A DNA stretch of 64,000 nt from NCBI RefSeq assembly GCF_001748145.1, contig NZ_BCQA01000001.1:744001-808000 (forward strand). Reading direction: 5' to 3'. Positions 16,405 to 25,713 of this stretch are shown here, one piece after another (the first letter of the stretch is position 1; every line of letters begins with the position of its first letter). Both the position numbers and the translations under genes were made by a program. This DNA comes from Bosea sp. BIWAKO-01 (lineage in GTDB: Bacteria; Pseudomonadota; Alphaproteobacteria; Rhizobiales; Beijerinckiaceae). The notes under the pieces are model-generated. The model had not been told where the DNA came from. It was given only the letters and a program-made list of their open reading frames with translations, and did no database searches.

Positions 16405-17217
16405 ATGACAGCGACGTCGCAACTTCTGGCATCCGGCCCGGGCTGGCGTGTGCGTGACATCGTCTGCACGGCGGGCCCGTCCGATCCTGCCTTCGAGGAA
16501 CGGCATGAGCATTGCTGCATCGCCGTCGTCACGGCGGGCAGCTTTCAGTATCGCTCTTCGCTCGGAACCGCCCTGCTCGCGCCGGGCGCAATCCTGCTCG
16601 GCAACCGAGGCACGTGCTTCGAATGCGGTCATGAACACGCGATTGGCGATCGCTGCCTCGCCTTCCAGTTCGAGCCCGAACACCTGGAAGACATCGTAGC
16701 CGGCGTGCCGGCAGCCAAGCGGTTCGAATTTGCGCGGGCCTGCCTGCCACCGTCGCTGGCATCGTCCCGGCTCGCGGCAGTAGCGGAGGCTGCGCGCTGC
16801 GATGCAAACCAGCTCGAGGAGATCGCGGTTCGGCTTGCTGGGGCTGTCGCAGCCCTGCAGAATGGCGAGCCCCCGGCGGCAGTCGCCCCCAGCGCCCAGG
16901 ACGCGCGCCGGGTCACCAGAGCATTGCGGCTGATAGAAGCTCAAAGCGAGCAGCCGTTGACGCTCGCCGGTCTCGCCCGCGAGGCGGCGATGAGCCGCTA
17001 TCATTTTCTGCGAACCTTCCGGACGCTCATCGGCATGACGCCGCATCAGTTCCTGTTGCGGACACGGATGCACCGCGCCGCGACGATGCTTAGCCGGTCC
17101 AACCTGACAATCGCGAACATCGCCTTCGATGCAGGCTTCGGCGATCTCTCGACCTTCAACCGCCGCTTCCTCCAGGTGATGGGATCGTGTCCCAGCGCGT
17201 ACCGTGCCCGGCCCTAG
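16405..17217 (+). CDS. AraC-family transcriptional regulator
   Basis: 270 residues. The N-terminal ~150 residues look like a cupin-type sensing domain, with HEHCCIAVVTAGSFQYR as the usual His-containing strand pair. The C-terminal ~100 residues hold the two helix-turn-helix motifs of AraC proteins: LTLAGLAREAAMSRYHFLRTFRTLIGMTP and SNLTIANIAFDAGFGDLSTFNRRF. Divergent orientation, with starts 82 bp apart, from the lipocalin-like/VOC pair suggests local control. Cys-rich N-terminus (Cys at several positions between 20 and 90) is notable. Inducer unknown. Confidence 0.92.
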   Translation: MTATSQLLASGPGWRVRDIVCTAGPSDPAFEERHEHCCIAVVTAGSFQYRSSLGTALLAPGAILLGNRGTCFECGHEHAIGDRCLAFQFEPEHLEDIVAGVPAAKRFEFARACLPPSLASSRLAAVAEAARCDANQLEEIAVRLAGAVAALQNGEPPAAVAPSAQDARRVTRALRLIEAQSEQPLTLAGLAREAAMSRYHFLRTFRTLIGMTPHQFLLRTRMHRAATMLSRSNLTIANIAFDAGFGDLSTFNRRFLQVMGSCPSAYRARP

Positions 17218-17270
17218 ATCGCCGTGCGTCCGTTCGGACGCAGGACCGGCGATCTATCTCTTTGTTTGAT

Positions 17271-17314
17271 CATCGGATTTTTTCGAAAACCGGATTCCAC
17301 TTTTCGGTCCGATG
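17271..17314. repeat. Intergenic nested palindrome (dispersed family), single copy
   Basis: Inverted ends CATCGGA (17271-17277) and TCCGATG (17308-17314) enclose CGAAAACCGG...CCACTTTTCGG, itself an inner inverted repeat. The element fills the gap between convergent genes (AraC regulator and DUF1801 protein), ending two bases before the latter's stop codon. Closely similar elements occur at 54986-55028 and 55042-55084 and a diverged one at 2734-2781. It may act as a two-way transcription stop or mRNA-stabilising hairpin. Confidence 0.7.
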
Positions 17315-17316
17315 CC

Positions 17317-17736
17317 CTAGCGCCAGCGGTAATAGGTCAGCGCGAGCCCGATGCAGTGTTCAAGCGGCCCGACAGGGATGTCTTCATCCTGGTGGAAGAC
17401 GAGGGCGCGGCTGCCTTCGAAGCGAAAGGTGTCGGGGTAGTGGCGCGCGAAGGTCTCGACCAGTGTCGTCTGGCAATGGACATACATCGCGTAGTGACTG
17501 CTCAATCCCTTCAGCGCAGCGACCCTTACGGTCGTCCCCACACGCTGTTTCACAGGGAGATAGGCAGGCTCGCCCCATTTCAGGGTTTCGACGAGTCCGC
17601 CGAGCCCGGTCGCCCGGGCGCCTGTGTCGAGGATAAGCTGTCGCAGCCGGAGCAGCGGCGCCCTCAGCGGCTCAGCGAATGACTGAAAAGCTGCGTCGAC
17701 CGCGAGATCCTGAAACGCCGCGAATTGCATGGACAA
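17317..17736 (-). CDS. DUF1801 domain protein
   Basis: 139 residues. The DUF1801 (YdhG-like) fold is suggested by LRQLILDTGARATGLGGLVETLKWGEPAYL, THE central Trp-Gly-Glu-Pro-x-Tyr motif of this family, and by the late ALVFHQDEDIPVGPLEHCIGLALTYYRW. Members are small soluble proteins of unknown biochemical role. The gene converges on the AraC gene and is preceded by a PaaI-type thioesterase on the same strand, about 56 nt away. Confidence 0.85.
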   Translation of the reverse strand: MSMQFAAFQDLAVDAAFQSFAEPLRAPLLRLRQLILDTGARATGLGGLVETLKWGEPAYLPVKQRVGTTVRVAALKGLSSHYAMYVHCQTTLVETFARHYPDTFRFEGSRALVFHQDEDIPVGPLEHCIGLALTYYRWR

Positions 17737-17792
17737 CTCAGCCCCGGGGCATCGGCGCGTATCCTAGTCACGAACCGCTTGACGACGCCACT

Positions 17793-18278
17793 TCAGCGGC
17801 CTGCCGCAACGCCGACCGGAAAGATCATGCAGGTTTCGGTGCCATGCGCGAGCAGCTTGCCGCGCTCGTCTGTGAGCCTGCCTTCGGTCGTCGCGACCGT
17901 ACCCCCGCGATGGATCAACTTGCCTTCGCACCGTACGATACCGCTTCCCGGCATCACCGGACGGACATAGTTGATCTTCATCTCGAGCGTCGTGTAGCCC
18001 TCGCCTGCCTTCAGCGTCGCGTGAGCGGCGCAGGCCATGGCTGAATCGAGGATCGTCGCGGTCCAGCCGCCATGGATCGTGCCAAGTGGATTGAAGTAGC
18101 GCGCCGACGGCTTGCCGACGAATACCACCCGCCCCTCCTCCACCTCCGCGAGATCGAAATCCATGGCATCGGCGAAGGGCGCGCCGGGATGTCGCCCCTC
18201 CATCATGCCACGCAGGAAGGACACACCGTCCTCGGCCAGCAAGACCTCGCGCGAGACGACGCCGATCTTTCGCGACAT
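17793..18278 (-). CDS. PaaI-family hotdog thioesterase
   Basis: 161 residues with the hotdog-fold signature [27 protein letters not shown] (His-Gly-Gly and the catalytic Asp), followed by [18 protein letters not shown] and [27 protein letters not shown]. Such enzymes hydrolyse acyl-CoA thioesters, often aryl- or short-chain acyl-CoA. GAGGG seven bases before the ATG is the ribosome-binding site. Its promoter carries a perfect inverted repeat likely bound by the MarR-type regulator encoded just upstream. The exact thioester substrate is unknown. Confidence 0.92.
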   Translation of the reverse strand: MSRKIGVVSREVLLAEDGVSFLRGMMEGRHPGAPFADAMDFDLAEVEEGRVVFVGKPSARYFNPLGTIHGGWTATILDSAMACAAHATLKAGEGYTTLEMKINYVRPVMPGSGIVRCEGKLIHRGGTVATTEGRLTDERGKLLAHGTETCMIFPVGVAAGR

Positions 18279-18292
18279 GGACAGCCCTCAAT

Positions 18293-18334
18293 TAACGTGC
18301 AGATACACGTTACTGAGACGCCGCGGATCGTCAA
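18293..18334 (-). promoter_or_regulatory. Promoter of the thioesterase gene with MarR-type operator
   Basis: On the minus strand TTGACG (18334-18329) and TAACGT (18312-18307), 16 bp apart, form a plausible promoter. A perfect inverted repeat, TAACGTG (18293-18299) and CACGTTA (18306-18312) with a 6-base spacer, covers the -10 element. The 20-bp length is typical of MarR-family operators, and a MarR gene lies immediately upstream. Confidence 0.6.
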
Positions 18335-18359
18335 GGTCTGCTTCCACCCGAGACAGCGT

Positions 18360-18815
18360 TCAGGTCGCGCCGCGGGCAACCCGCCGCAAAGCCCGCAGGC
18401 CATCGCGGGTCTCGTTCCATCTTTCCCGGCCGAGCCCGCCCTCGATCCGCTCCTGCGCCGCCTGCCAGTAAGGGATCGCGGCCTCGATCGCCGCGCGGCC
18501 CTTGTCGGTCACGGCATAGACCAGGGCCCTGCCCTTGCACTCCAGCGGTTCGATCAGCGCCTCCGCGGCGAGCAATTGCAGGTTGCGGGTGAGCGAGGTG
18601 CGTTCCAGCGCAAAACGCTCGGCCAGTTCGGTCACGGATCGGAAGGCGCCGGTGCTGAGCGCCGAGAGCAGGACGAACTGGGTGATCTTCAGCCCGCTCG
18701 GCCGCATCGCCTCGTCATAGGCGCGCGTGACGGCGCGTGCAGTCATTCGAACGTGCAAGGCGACGCAGGAGCGGGCGATGTCGTCAAGCCGGGGATCGGG
18801 CACGGGCTCGGTCAT
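18360..18815 (-). CDS. MarR-family transcriptional regulator
   Basis: 151 residues starting at [12 protein letters not shown]; an upstream frame of 52 residues is Arg/Ser-rich and I exclude it. The winged-helix domain is clear: [50 protein letters not shown], then the wing region [19 protein letters not shown]. MarR proteins bind palindromes as dimers and are released by small aromatic or acyl ligands. The next gene downstream on the same strand is a thioesterase whose promoter bears a 20-bp inverted repeat, so that gene is the likely target. Confidence 0.9.
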   Translation of the reverse strand: MTEPVPDPRLDDIARSCVALHVRMTARAVTRAYDEAMRPSGLKITQFVLLSALSTGAFRSVTELAERFALERTSLTRNLQLLAAEALIEPLECKGRALVYAVTDKGRAAIEAAIPYWQAAQERIEGGLGRERWNETRDGLRALRRVARGAT

Positions 18816-18916
18816 TCCAACAGGATAGCGCGTCGCTTGGGGTTGCGCAGCATCCCTCTTGCCACGCCCTGTCTTGCGACGCCGCAATTTCGATTCACTT
18901 TCCGCCGAGAAGCTTC

Positions 18917-18948
18917 CTTGACTCATCCCGGGGGCGAGCCTATCTCCG
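18917..18948 (+). promoter_or_regulatory. Heat-shock (sigma-32) promoter of groESL
   Basis: CTTG at 18917-18920 and CCTATCTCCG at 18939-18948, separated by 18 bp, match the alphaproteobacterial sigma-32 consensus CTTG-N17/18-CYTATNTNNG at every fixed position. The transcription start would fall just before or inside the CIRCE element. Confidence 0.75.
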
Positions 18949-18957
18949 CCGCATCCG

Positions 18958-18984
18958 TTAGCACTCGGCACCCGAGACTGCTAA
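18958..18984 (+). promoter_or_regulatory. CIRCE element (HrcA operator) upstream of groES
   Basis: TTAGCACTC (18958-18966), a 9-base spacer, and GACTGCTAA (18976-18984) match the CIRCE consensus TTAGCACTC-N9-GAGTGCTAA with one mismatch (C for G at 18978). HrcA binding here is established for groESL operons; hrcA is not in the window. Confidence 0.95.
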
Positions 18985-19052
18985 CAGATGCCGGCCGTGT
19001 TCCCACGCAGGCCGCGCGTTCCGTTTCTACCTTCTTAGAGGAAGACAGAACC

Positions 19053-19340
19053 ATGAAGTTCCGTCCGCTGCATGACCGCGTCGTGGTCCGTCGCCTTGAT
19101 GGCGAAGAGAAGACCAAGGGTGGCATCATCATCCCCGAAACCGCCAAGGAAAAGCCCCAAGAGGGTGAAGTCGTCGCCGTCGGCCCTGGCGCCCGCGACG
19201 AAGCCGGCAAGCTCGTTGCCCTGGACGTGAAGAAGGGCGATCGCGTCCTCTTCGGCAAGTGGTCGGGCACCGAGGTCAAGATCGATGGCCAGGATCTCCT
19301 GATCATGAAGGAATCCGACATCATGGGCGTCGTCGGCTGA
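19053..19340 (+). CDS. groES: Co-chaperonin GroES
   Basis: 95-residue GroES, normal length, with the hallmark start [14 protein letters not shown], the mobile loop [19 protein letters not shown] that docks on GroEL, and the C-terminal [22 protein letters not shown] lies upstream of the ATG at 19053. It caps the GroEL chamber during ATP-driven folding. It is followed 46 nt later by groEL and controlled by the CIRCE and sigma-32 elements upstream. Confidence 0.98.
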   Translation: MKFRPLHDRVVVRRLDGEEKTKGGIIIPETAKEKPQEGEVVAVGPGARDEAGKLVALDVKKGDRVLFGKWSGTEVKIDGQDLLIMKESDIMGVVG

Positions 19341-19374
19341 ACGCCGCGCGACCTCCATTCCCCGTTTTCATTAA

Positions 19375-21024
<1,650 letters not shown>

Positions 21025-21056
21025 TCGAAGTCCATCGCTTCTCGCGAATACGACGG

Positions 21057-21085
21057 AGGCCCGGCGCAAGCCGGGCCTTTTTCTT
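21057..21085 (+). terminator. Rho-independent terminator of groESL
   Basis: Perfect 9-bp stem AGGCCCGGC (21057-21065) / GCCGGGCCT (21070-21078) with a GCAA tetraloop and a following T-rich tract (TTTTTCTT). Confidence 0.95.
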
Positions 21086-21213
21086 ATCTGCCAGCCCCTG
21101 GCTCTGCCTTGCCGCGCGACAGTGGCCCGACGCGTCACGCAACCGCCATCCCGCCGTAATCGCGCCGTCGCGTCCCGCTGAGCAAATGACGCTCACTGTT
21201 TCAGGGGCCAGAT

Positions 21214-22128
21214 ATGCTCACACGTCGCACCATGATTGCCGGCCTTGGCGCCCTCACCGGCCTTCCCGCCCTGGCCCAGAGCGACTGGCGCCAGAGCATC
21301 AAGGAAATCCGCTTCGGCGTCTCGTCGGCAGAACATGAAGCGGGCGCGATCGCCCGCAACCAGCCGGTGATCGACTATCTCACTGGCAAGCTCGGCGTTC
21401 CCGTGAAGCTCTATCGGGTCAGCGACTATGCCGGCCTCGTCGAGGCACTGCGGGCCGACCAGCTCGAATTCGCCCGCTTCGGGCCCGCGGTCTACTCGCT
21501 CGGCCGCCGCGTCCTCGGCGACAAGCTGCAGCCTCTGTTCCGCGACATCGATAACAACGGCCAGGAAGGCTATTACTCGGTCATCGTCGTTCGTGCCGAC
21601 AGCCCCTACAAGTCGGTTGCGGACCTGAAGGGCAAGAACTTCGCTTTCGCCGATCCGAACTCGACATCGGGCTTCGCCTTCCCGTCCTATTTCCTGCGCA
21701 AACAAGGCTTTGATCCGCAGAATCATTTCGGCGGCACCGTCTTCTCCGGCGGCCACGACAACTCCGTGCTGGCGCTGGTGCGCGGACAGTTCGACGGGGT
21801 TGCGACCTATCAGGTCAACGAGACCTCCGGCGTCGTCCAGCGTCTCACCGCGCGCAACATGATTCCGGCCGGCGCGACACGTGTGATCTGGACCTCGCCT
21901 CTGATCCCCTCCAGCCCGTTCTCGACACGGGCCAACCTGCCCCAGGGACTGAAGGATGCCTTCGTCGCTGCGATGATGGCGATGAAGGCGGAGGCACCCG
22001 AGGTCTGGAAGGTCTATACCGACGGTCAGGTTTCCGCCTACGCCCCGGCGAAGCACGAGGACTATCTCGACGTCATCGCGGTGACGGAGGAGCTTGAAGC
22101 CCGACGCAAGCAGAAGCCCGCAGGCTGA
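21214..22128 (+). CDS. PhnD-family phosphate/phosphite/phosphonate ABC-type substrate-binding protein, orphan
   Basis: 304 residues. The N-terminus has a short signal peptide with twin arginines (TRRTMIAG...ALAQ), so export by Sec or Tat is likely. The body resembles PhnD proteins: IRFGVSSAEHEAGAIARNQPVIDYL, DQLEFARFGPAVYSLG, and FADPNSTSGFAFPSYFLRKQG, the motif that binds the oxyanion. It is alone, with no phnC or phnE permease genes on either side, so either it serves a distant transporter or it senses rather than transports. Ligand (phosphonate, phosphite or other) is unknown. Confidence 0.88.
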   Translation: MLTRRTMIAGLGALTGLPALAQSDWRQSIKEIRFGVSSAEHEAGAIARNQPVIDYLTGKLGVPVKLYRVSDYAGLVEALRADQLEFARFGPAVYSLGRRVLGDKLQPLFRDIDNNGQEGYYSVIVVRADSPYKSVADLKGKNFAFADPNSTSGFAFPSYFLRKQGFDPQNHFGGTVFSGGHDNSVLALVRGQFDGVATYQVNETSGVVQRLTARNMIPAGATRVIWTSPLIPSSPFSTRANLPQGLKDAFVAAMMAMKAEAPEVWKVYTDGQVSAYAPAKHEDYLDVIAVTEELEARRKQKPAG

Positions 22129-22311
22129 GCGGCGATCTGCCGCCGCAATGCAGCACGACAGGCGTTTTCAACAATGAAGTCGCCGATCGAAGTCGGGAAT
22201 TGGTTCCGCAGGCCGCACCGGCTCTTGCACCGACTTTGGTTGCAGGCCCTATTCCCGCAAGCTGCGGCATTCCGCCGCGCTCTGTGGCACTCACTCGCGA
22301 AGGTCTGCTCC

Positions 22312-22698
22312 ATGCTGAACTCGCCCGCCCTTGCCGACGGCACCAAGCTCGTCGGCCGCATCCTGCTTGCCCTGATGTTCGTGCTCGCTGGCTACTCCAA
22401 GATCAGCGGCTATGCTGGTACACAACAATACATGGCCTCGGCTGGCGTACCCGCCATTCTGCTGCCTCTCGTGATCGCGGTCGAGCTTCTGGGCGGCCTG
22501 ATGGTCGTTCTCGGCTGGAAGACGCGTCTTGCTGCGTTTGCCCTTGCCGGTTTCACTCTGGCTGCGACGCTGCTGTTTCACATGAACTGGGCACAGCCCA
22601 TGCAGCAGCTCCTCTTCATGAAGAACCTCTCCGTCGTCGGCGGCTTCCTCGTGCTGTTCGCCGCGGGGCCGGGCCGGCTGTCGCTCGATCGCGGCTGA
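22312..22698 (+). CDS. DoxX-family membrane protein
   Basis: 128 residues, four membrane segments. The conserved RILLALMFVLAGYSKISGYAGTQQYMASAGVP and the second helix pair VIAVELLGGLMVVLGWKTR are diagnostic of DoxX (DoxD-like). I selected the ATG at 22312, preceded by GAAGG, over an open frame starting at 22174 whose extra 46 residues are basic and poorly conserved in type. Members are linked to quinone/redox or thiosulfate metabolism, but most, including this, are uncharacterised. A terminator follows. Confidence 0.9.
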   Translation: MLNSPALADGTKLVGRILLALMFVLAGYSKISGYAGTQQYMASAGVPAILLPLVIAVELLGGLMVVLGWKTRLAAFALAGFTLAATLLFHMNWAQPMQQLLFMKNLSVVGGFLVLFAAGPGRLSLDRG

Positions 22699-22728
22699 CG
22701 CTGCATCACAAATCGCTGAAATCGACAC

Positions 22729-22754
22729 GCCCGGCCTTGAGCCGGGCTTTTTTG
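22729..22754 (+). terminator. Rho-independent terminator after doxX
   Basis: Stem GCCCGGC (22729-22735) / GCCGGGC (22741-22747), loop CTTGA, then six T residues. Confidence 0.9.
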
Positions 22755-22828
22755 TCTGGTGCGGTCGGCTAGAAGATATAGTTCACATGCGCCGGCGCTG
22801 GCGCGAATTCCCCGGTAAGGAAGACCTG

Positions 22829-24928
22829 ATGCGTCTTTTGAGTTTCTTTGTCGCTGCGCTCGCCGCCATCGCGCTTGTGGCGTGGCAGCAGAGCGGCAGC
22901 GGCGGCATGCTCGGCATGGGCGCCGTGGGTGTGCTGCTTGCCCTCGCGACCTTTCGCTCGACCGAAGTCAGCTTCTTCCTGAAGATCTTCTCCGGGATTT
23001 TCGGCGTGGAGTACGTCGTCTTCGGGGCCGGCTCGGTGCTGGCACAGCTAGGCTATTGGCCGGCCAACTTGGCGGCGCTCGCTCCTCCTGCCAGCCTCGC
23101 CACGACGGTCGCCGTCTTCGGCATCCTGATCTATGCGATCTCGTTCATCCCCGTGATCCAGCGCATCTCACGCCTGGCGTCGCCCTATTTTTCCTCGACC
23201 GCGACCACGACGGCGCAGCTTTGGCCCTTCGGCACCTTTCAGATCCAGCTCGGGCGTCTCGGCGTCATCCTGCTGATCTTCCTGGTGGTCCTGAACCAGG
23301 CGCAGGTTGGCATCTCGCTGCGCCTGAGCTTCTTCAATCGCGATTTCTACGACGCGATACAGAATAAGGACGCGCCGTCATTCTGGTATCAGTTGATCTT
23401 CGTCTTCAGCGTCTGGGCCGCCATATCGGTGGTCTCGAACCTGATCGAGATGTTCGCCAACTACACGCTGCTGATCCGCTGGCGGCGCTGGATGGCCGAA
23501 AAATACAGCAAGAGCTGGCTCGGCAATGCCACGCATTACCGGATCTCGCTGGCGGGCACTGCCGACAACCCTGACCAGCGTATCGCGGAAGATACCCGCG
23601 CCTTCGTCAACCAGACCTACAACTTCGCCCTGCCGCTGCTGTCGCAGATTTCGACACTCGTCTCGTTCTCGATCATCCTCTGGTCGATCCCGGTCCCGAT
23701 CACCATCCCGGGCACCGAGATCATCATCCCGGGCTTCCTGCTGTGGATGGCGCTGATCTACTCGATCGCGGCGACCTGGATTACGCATCTCATCGGCAAG
23801 CCGCTGATCGGGCTCGAATTCGAGCAGGAACGCCGGGAGGCTAATTTCCGCTTCTCGCTGGCTCGACTGCGTGAATATTCCGAGCAGATCGCGCTGATGC
23901 GCGGCGAAGCTTCCGAGCAGCGGCACCTGAGCCAGCGCTTCGGCGACATCGTCACGAACTTCTATCGACTGGTCTGGAGCAGGGTGAAGCTGACCAGCTT
24001 CACCCTGTCCTATAATCAGGCGAATGTGGTCGTGCCCTATGTGCTGCTCGCGCCGCACTACTTCACGGGCATCATCACGCTCGGCATCATGACGCAGGTC
24101 GCCTCGGCCTTCGATCGCGTCCAGACGGCGATGTCGTTCTTCATCAACAGCTATCAGGCCATCGCCTCCTATCTGGCCTCGATCAACCGCCTGACCACCT
24201 TCGAAGGCGCGATCGCGCAGGCGCAGGCAGCCACGGCCGGCGAGAAGGGCATTCACCAGGCGGCACTGCCCGGAAACGCGGTCCATATCGACGGCACGAC
24301 ACTGACGCTACCGAATGGCACGCCGATCGTGCGGGTCGATGGGCTCGAACTCGGGGCCGCGCGTTCGACGCTGGTGATCGGACCGTCAGGATCGGGAAAA
24401 TCGACGCTGTTCCGCGCCATAGCCGGCATCTGGCCCTTCGGTGAAGGCAAGGTCGGGGTTCCCGCCAGCGCGCGGATCATGCTGCTGCCGCAGCGCCCCT
24501 ATCTGCCGCAGGGGACCTTGCGCGCCGCCATGTCCTATCCAGCGGTCGACGACACCTATTCCGATGCCGACATTGCGACCGCGATGACCCAGGTCAAGCT
24601 GGCCCACCTGATCGACCGGCTCGACGATGTCGATCTCTGGGCACAGCGCTTGTCAGGCGGCGAGCAGCAGCGCCTTGCCGTTGCGCGCGCCTTGCTGGCA
24701 AAGCCCGACTGGCTCTTCCTTGACGAGGCCACCGCCTCGCTCGACGAGAAGCTGGAAGGGGAAATCTACGACCTCATCGACCGGACGCTGCCGCAGACGA
24801 AGATTGTCTCGATCGGGCATCGCTCGACATTGCGGGAGATGCACGACGAAATCGTCGTCATGCAGCCGAACGCGGATGGAACGCACAGCCCCCGCGCGAT
24901 GGTCCGTGAGCCAGCTGTTCAGTCGTGA
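22829..24928 (+). CDS. BacA/SbmA-like ABC transporter with fused ATPase (BclA type)
   Basis: 699 residues, starting at the ATG with AAGGA upstream. The N-terminal ~460 residues form the SbmA/BacA-like membrane domain (LSFFNRDFYDAIQNKD, ANYTLLIRWRRWMAEKYSKSWL, NPDQRIAEDTRAFVNQTYNF). The C-terminal domain (about 490-690) is an ABC ATPase with Walker A GPSGSGKST, signature LSGGEQQRLAVARAL and Walker B WLFLDEATASLDE, then the H-loop SIGHRS. Homologues import peptides, vitamin B12 or fatty acids; the Bradyrhizobium BclA is needed for bacteroid differentiation and uptake of antimicrobial peptides. Symbol not assigned because this sequence alone does not show the same role. Confidence 0.93.
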   Translation: MRLLSFFVAALAAIALVAWQQSGSGGMLGMGAVGVLLALATFRSTEVSFFLKIFSGIFGVEYVVFGAGSVLAQLGYWPANLAALAPPASLATTVAVFGILIYAISFIPVIQRISRLASPYFSSTATTTAQLWPFGTFQIQLGRLGVILLIFLVVLNQAQVGISLRLSFFNRDFYDAIQNKDAPSFWYQLIFVFSVWAAISVVSNLIEMFANYTLLIRWRRWMAEKYSKSWLGNATHYRISLAGTADNPDQRIAEDTRAFVNQTYNFALPLLSQISTLVSFSIILWSIPVPITIPGTEIIIPGFLLWMALIYSIAATWITHLIGKPLIGLEFEQERREANFRFSLARLREYSEQIALMRGEASEQRHLSQRFGDIVTNFYRLVWSRVKLTSFTLSYNQANVVVPYVLLAPHYFTGIITLGIMTQVASAFDRVQTAMSFFINSYQAIASYLASINRLTTFEGAIAQAQAATAGEKGIHQAALPGNAVHIDGTTLTLPNGTPIVRVDGLELGAARSTLVIGPSGSGKSTLFRAIAGIWPFGEGKVGVPASARIMLLPQRPYLPQGTLRAAMSYPAVDDTYSDADIATAMTQVKLAHLIDRLDDVDLWAQRLSGGEQQRLAVARALLAKPDWLFLDEATASLDEKLEGEIYDLIDRTLPQTKIVSIGHRSTLREMHDEIVVMQPNADGTHSPRAMVREPAVQS

Positions 24929-24935
24929 GTAACGA

Positions 24936-24959
24936 GCGCCCGTAGCCGGGCGCTTGTCT
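24936..24959 (+). terminator. Probable terminator after the BacA-like transporter gene
   Basis: Perfect 7-bp stem GCGCCCG (24936-24942) / CGGGCGC (24947-24953) with loop TAGC, followed by TTGTCT. The T-tract is weak. Confidence 0.55.
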
Positions 24960-25032
24960 GACTTTCCCGCGCCACGCCTCGTGTCGGGAAAGGCAGATCG
25001 TCAGGAGAACCGGAGCCGGTGGCTGACCGTCG

Positions 25033-25521
25033 TCAGATGCCGCGATCGAAGCGCAGCTCGCCCGATGAGCTCTTGATCACCAGCCTGCCCTCGACGAGGT
25101 CCCAGTTGCGGGCTCCGCGCAGAGCGACCAGATAGGCCCGCTCGAATTCGGCAGCACCCTTGTCGCAGGAGCGCTTGGTGATGGCCATGGGGCCAACCGC
25201 GATCCCCTGCTGGCGCAGCGGGTATGCCGCAGCGGAAAACGTATTGCAGCCGCTGTAACCCGTGCCACGCAGGTTCGAGTCGATCTGCAGCGTCGCCTTG
25301 CGCTCGGCGATGGACTTGCCGTTCATCGAAACCGCCGTCCAGGAAGCGCCCAGGGGGAAGGTCTTTTCCTGCTGCGCCGACGCAGGTGCCTGCCCCTGCT
25401 GGTTCTGCTGCGCATCACGCGGCGTCAGCGCCTTCCGCTGAGCGGAAGCCGGCGAGACGATCAGCAGTGGCGCGAGGCTCAGGGCGAAGACAGCGGCGTA
25501 GCCAAGGCGTCGATTCATCAT
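25033..25521 (-). CDS. Secreted META-domain protein
   Basis: 162 residues with a signal peptide (hydrophobic run ending SPASAQ). After a Gln-rich linker the META/HslJ-like domain spans about residues 55-160: WTAVSMNGKSIAERKATLQIDS, the GYSGCNTFSAAAYPL core with a Cys, then MAITKRSCDKGAAEFERAYLVAL, with a second Cys likely pairing to the first. META domains occur in heat-inducible outer-membrane and secreted proteins; function unknown. I use the double-Met start at 25521; an upstream frame to 25569 lacks support. Confidence 0.88.
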   Translation of the reverse strand: MMNRRLGYAAVFALSLAPLLIVSPASAQRKALTPRDAQQNQQGQAPASAQQEKTFPLGASWTAVSMNGKSIAERKATLQIDSNLRGTGYSGCNTFSAAAYPLRQQGIAVGPMAITKRSCDKGAAEFERAYLVALRGARNWDLVEGRLVIKSSSGELRFDRGI

Positions 25522-25713
25522 TTCTCTACCTATGCGGGGTCGGGACGATAGCCCACGCCCCGCTCTCATGGAAACGCCTAGAACCGTATCGCGTTGGGAT
25601 CAACTGCGATCATTGCGACAACGTTGCTTTGCCGAGTGGCAGCGCCAGCAACGTCACGCGGCATCGCGTCGGAAATGGGGCCGGCTTCAGCCCAAGGTAA
25701 CGCCAAATCTCGC

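Noticed and set aside
18072..19052. Long 5' extension in frame with groES
   Set aside because: GroES begins at 19053 with its SD; the extension runs across the CIRCE element and the divergent regulators.
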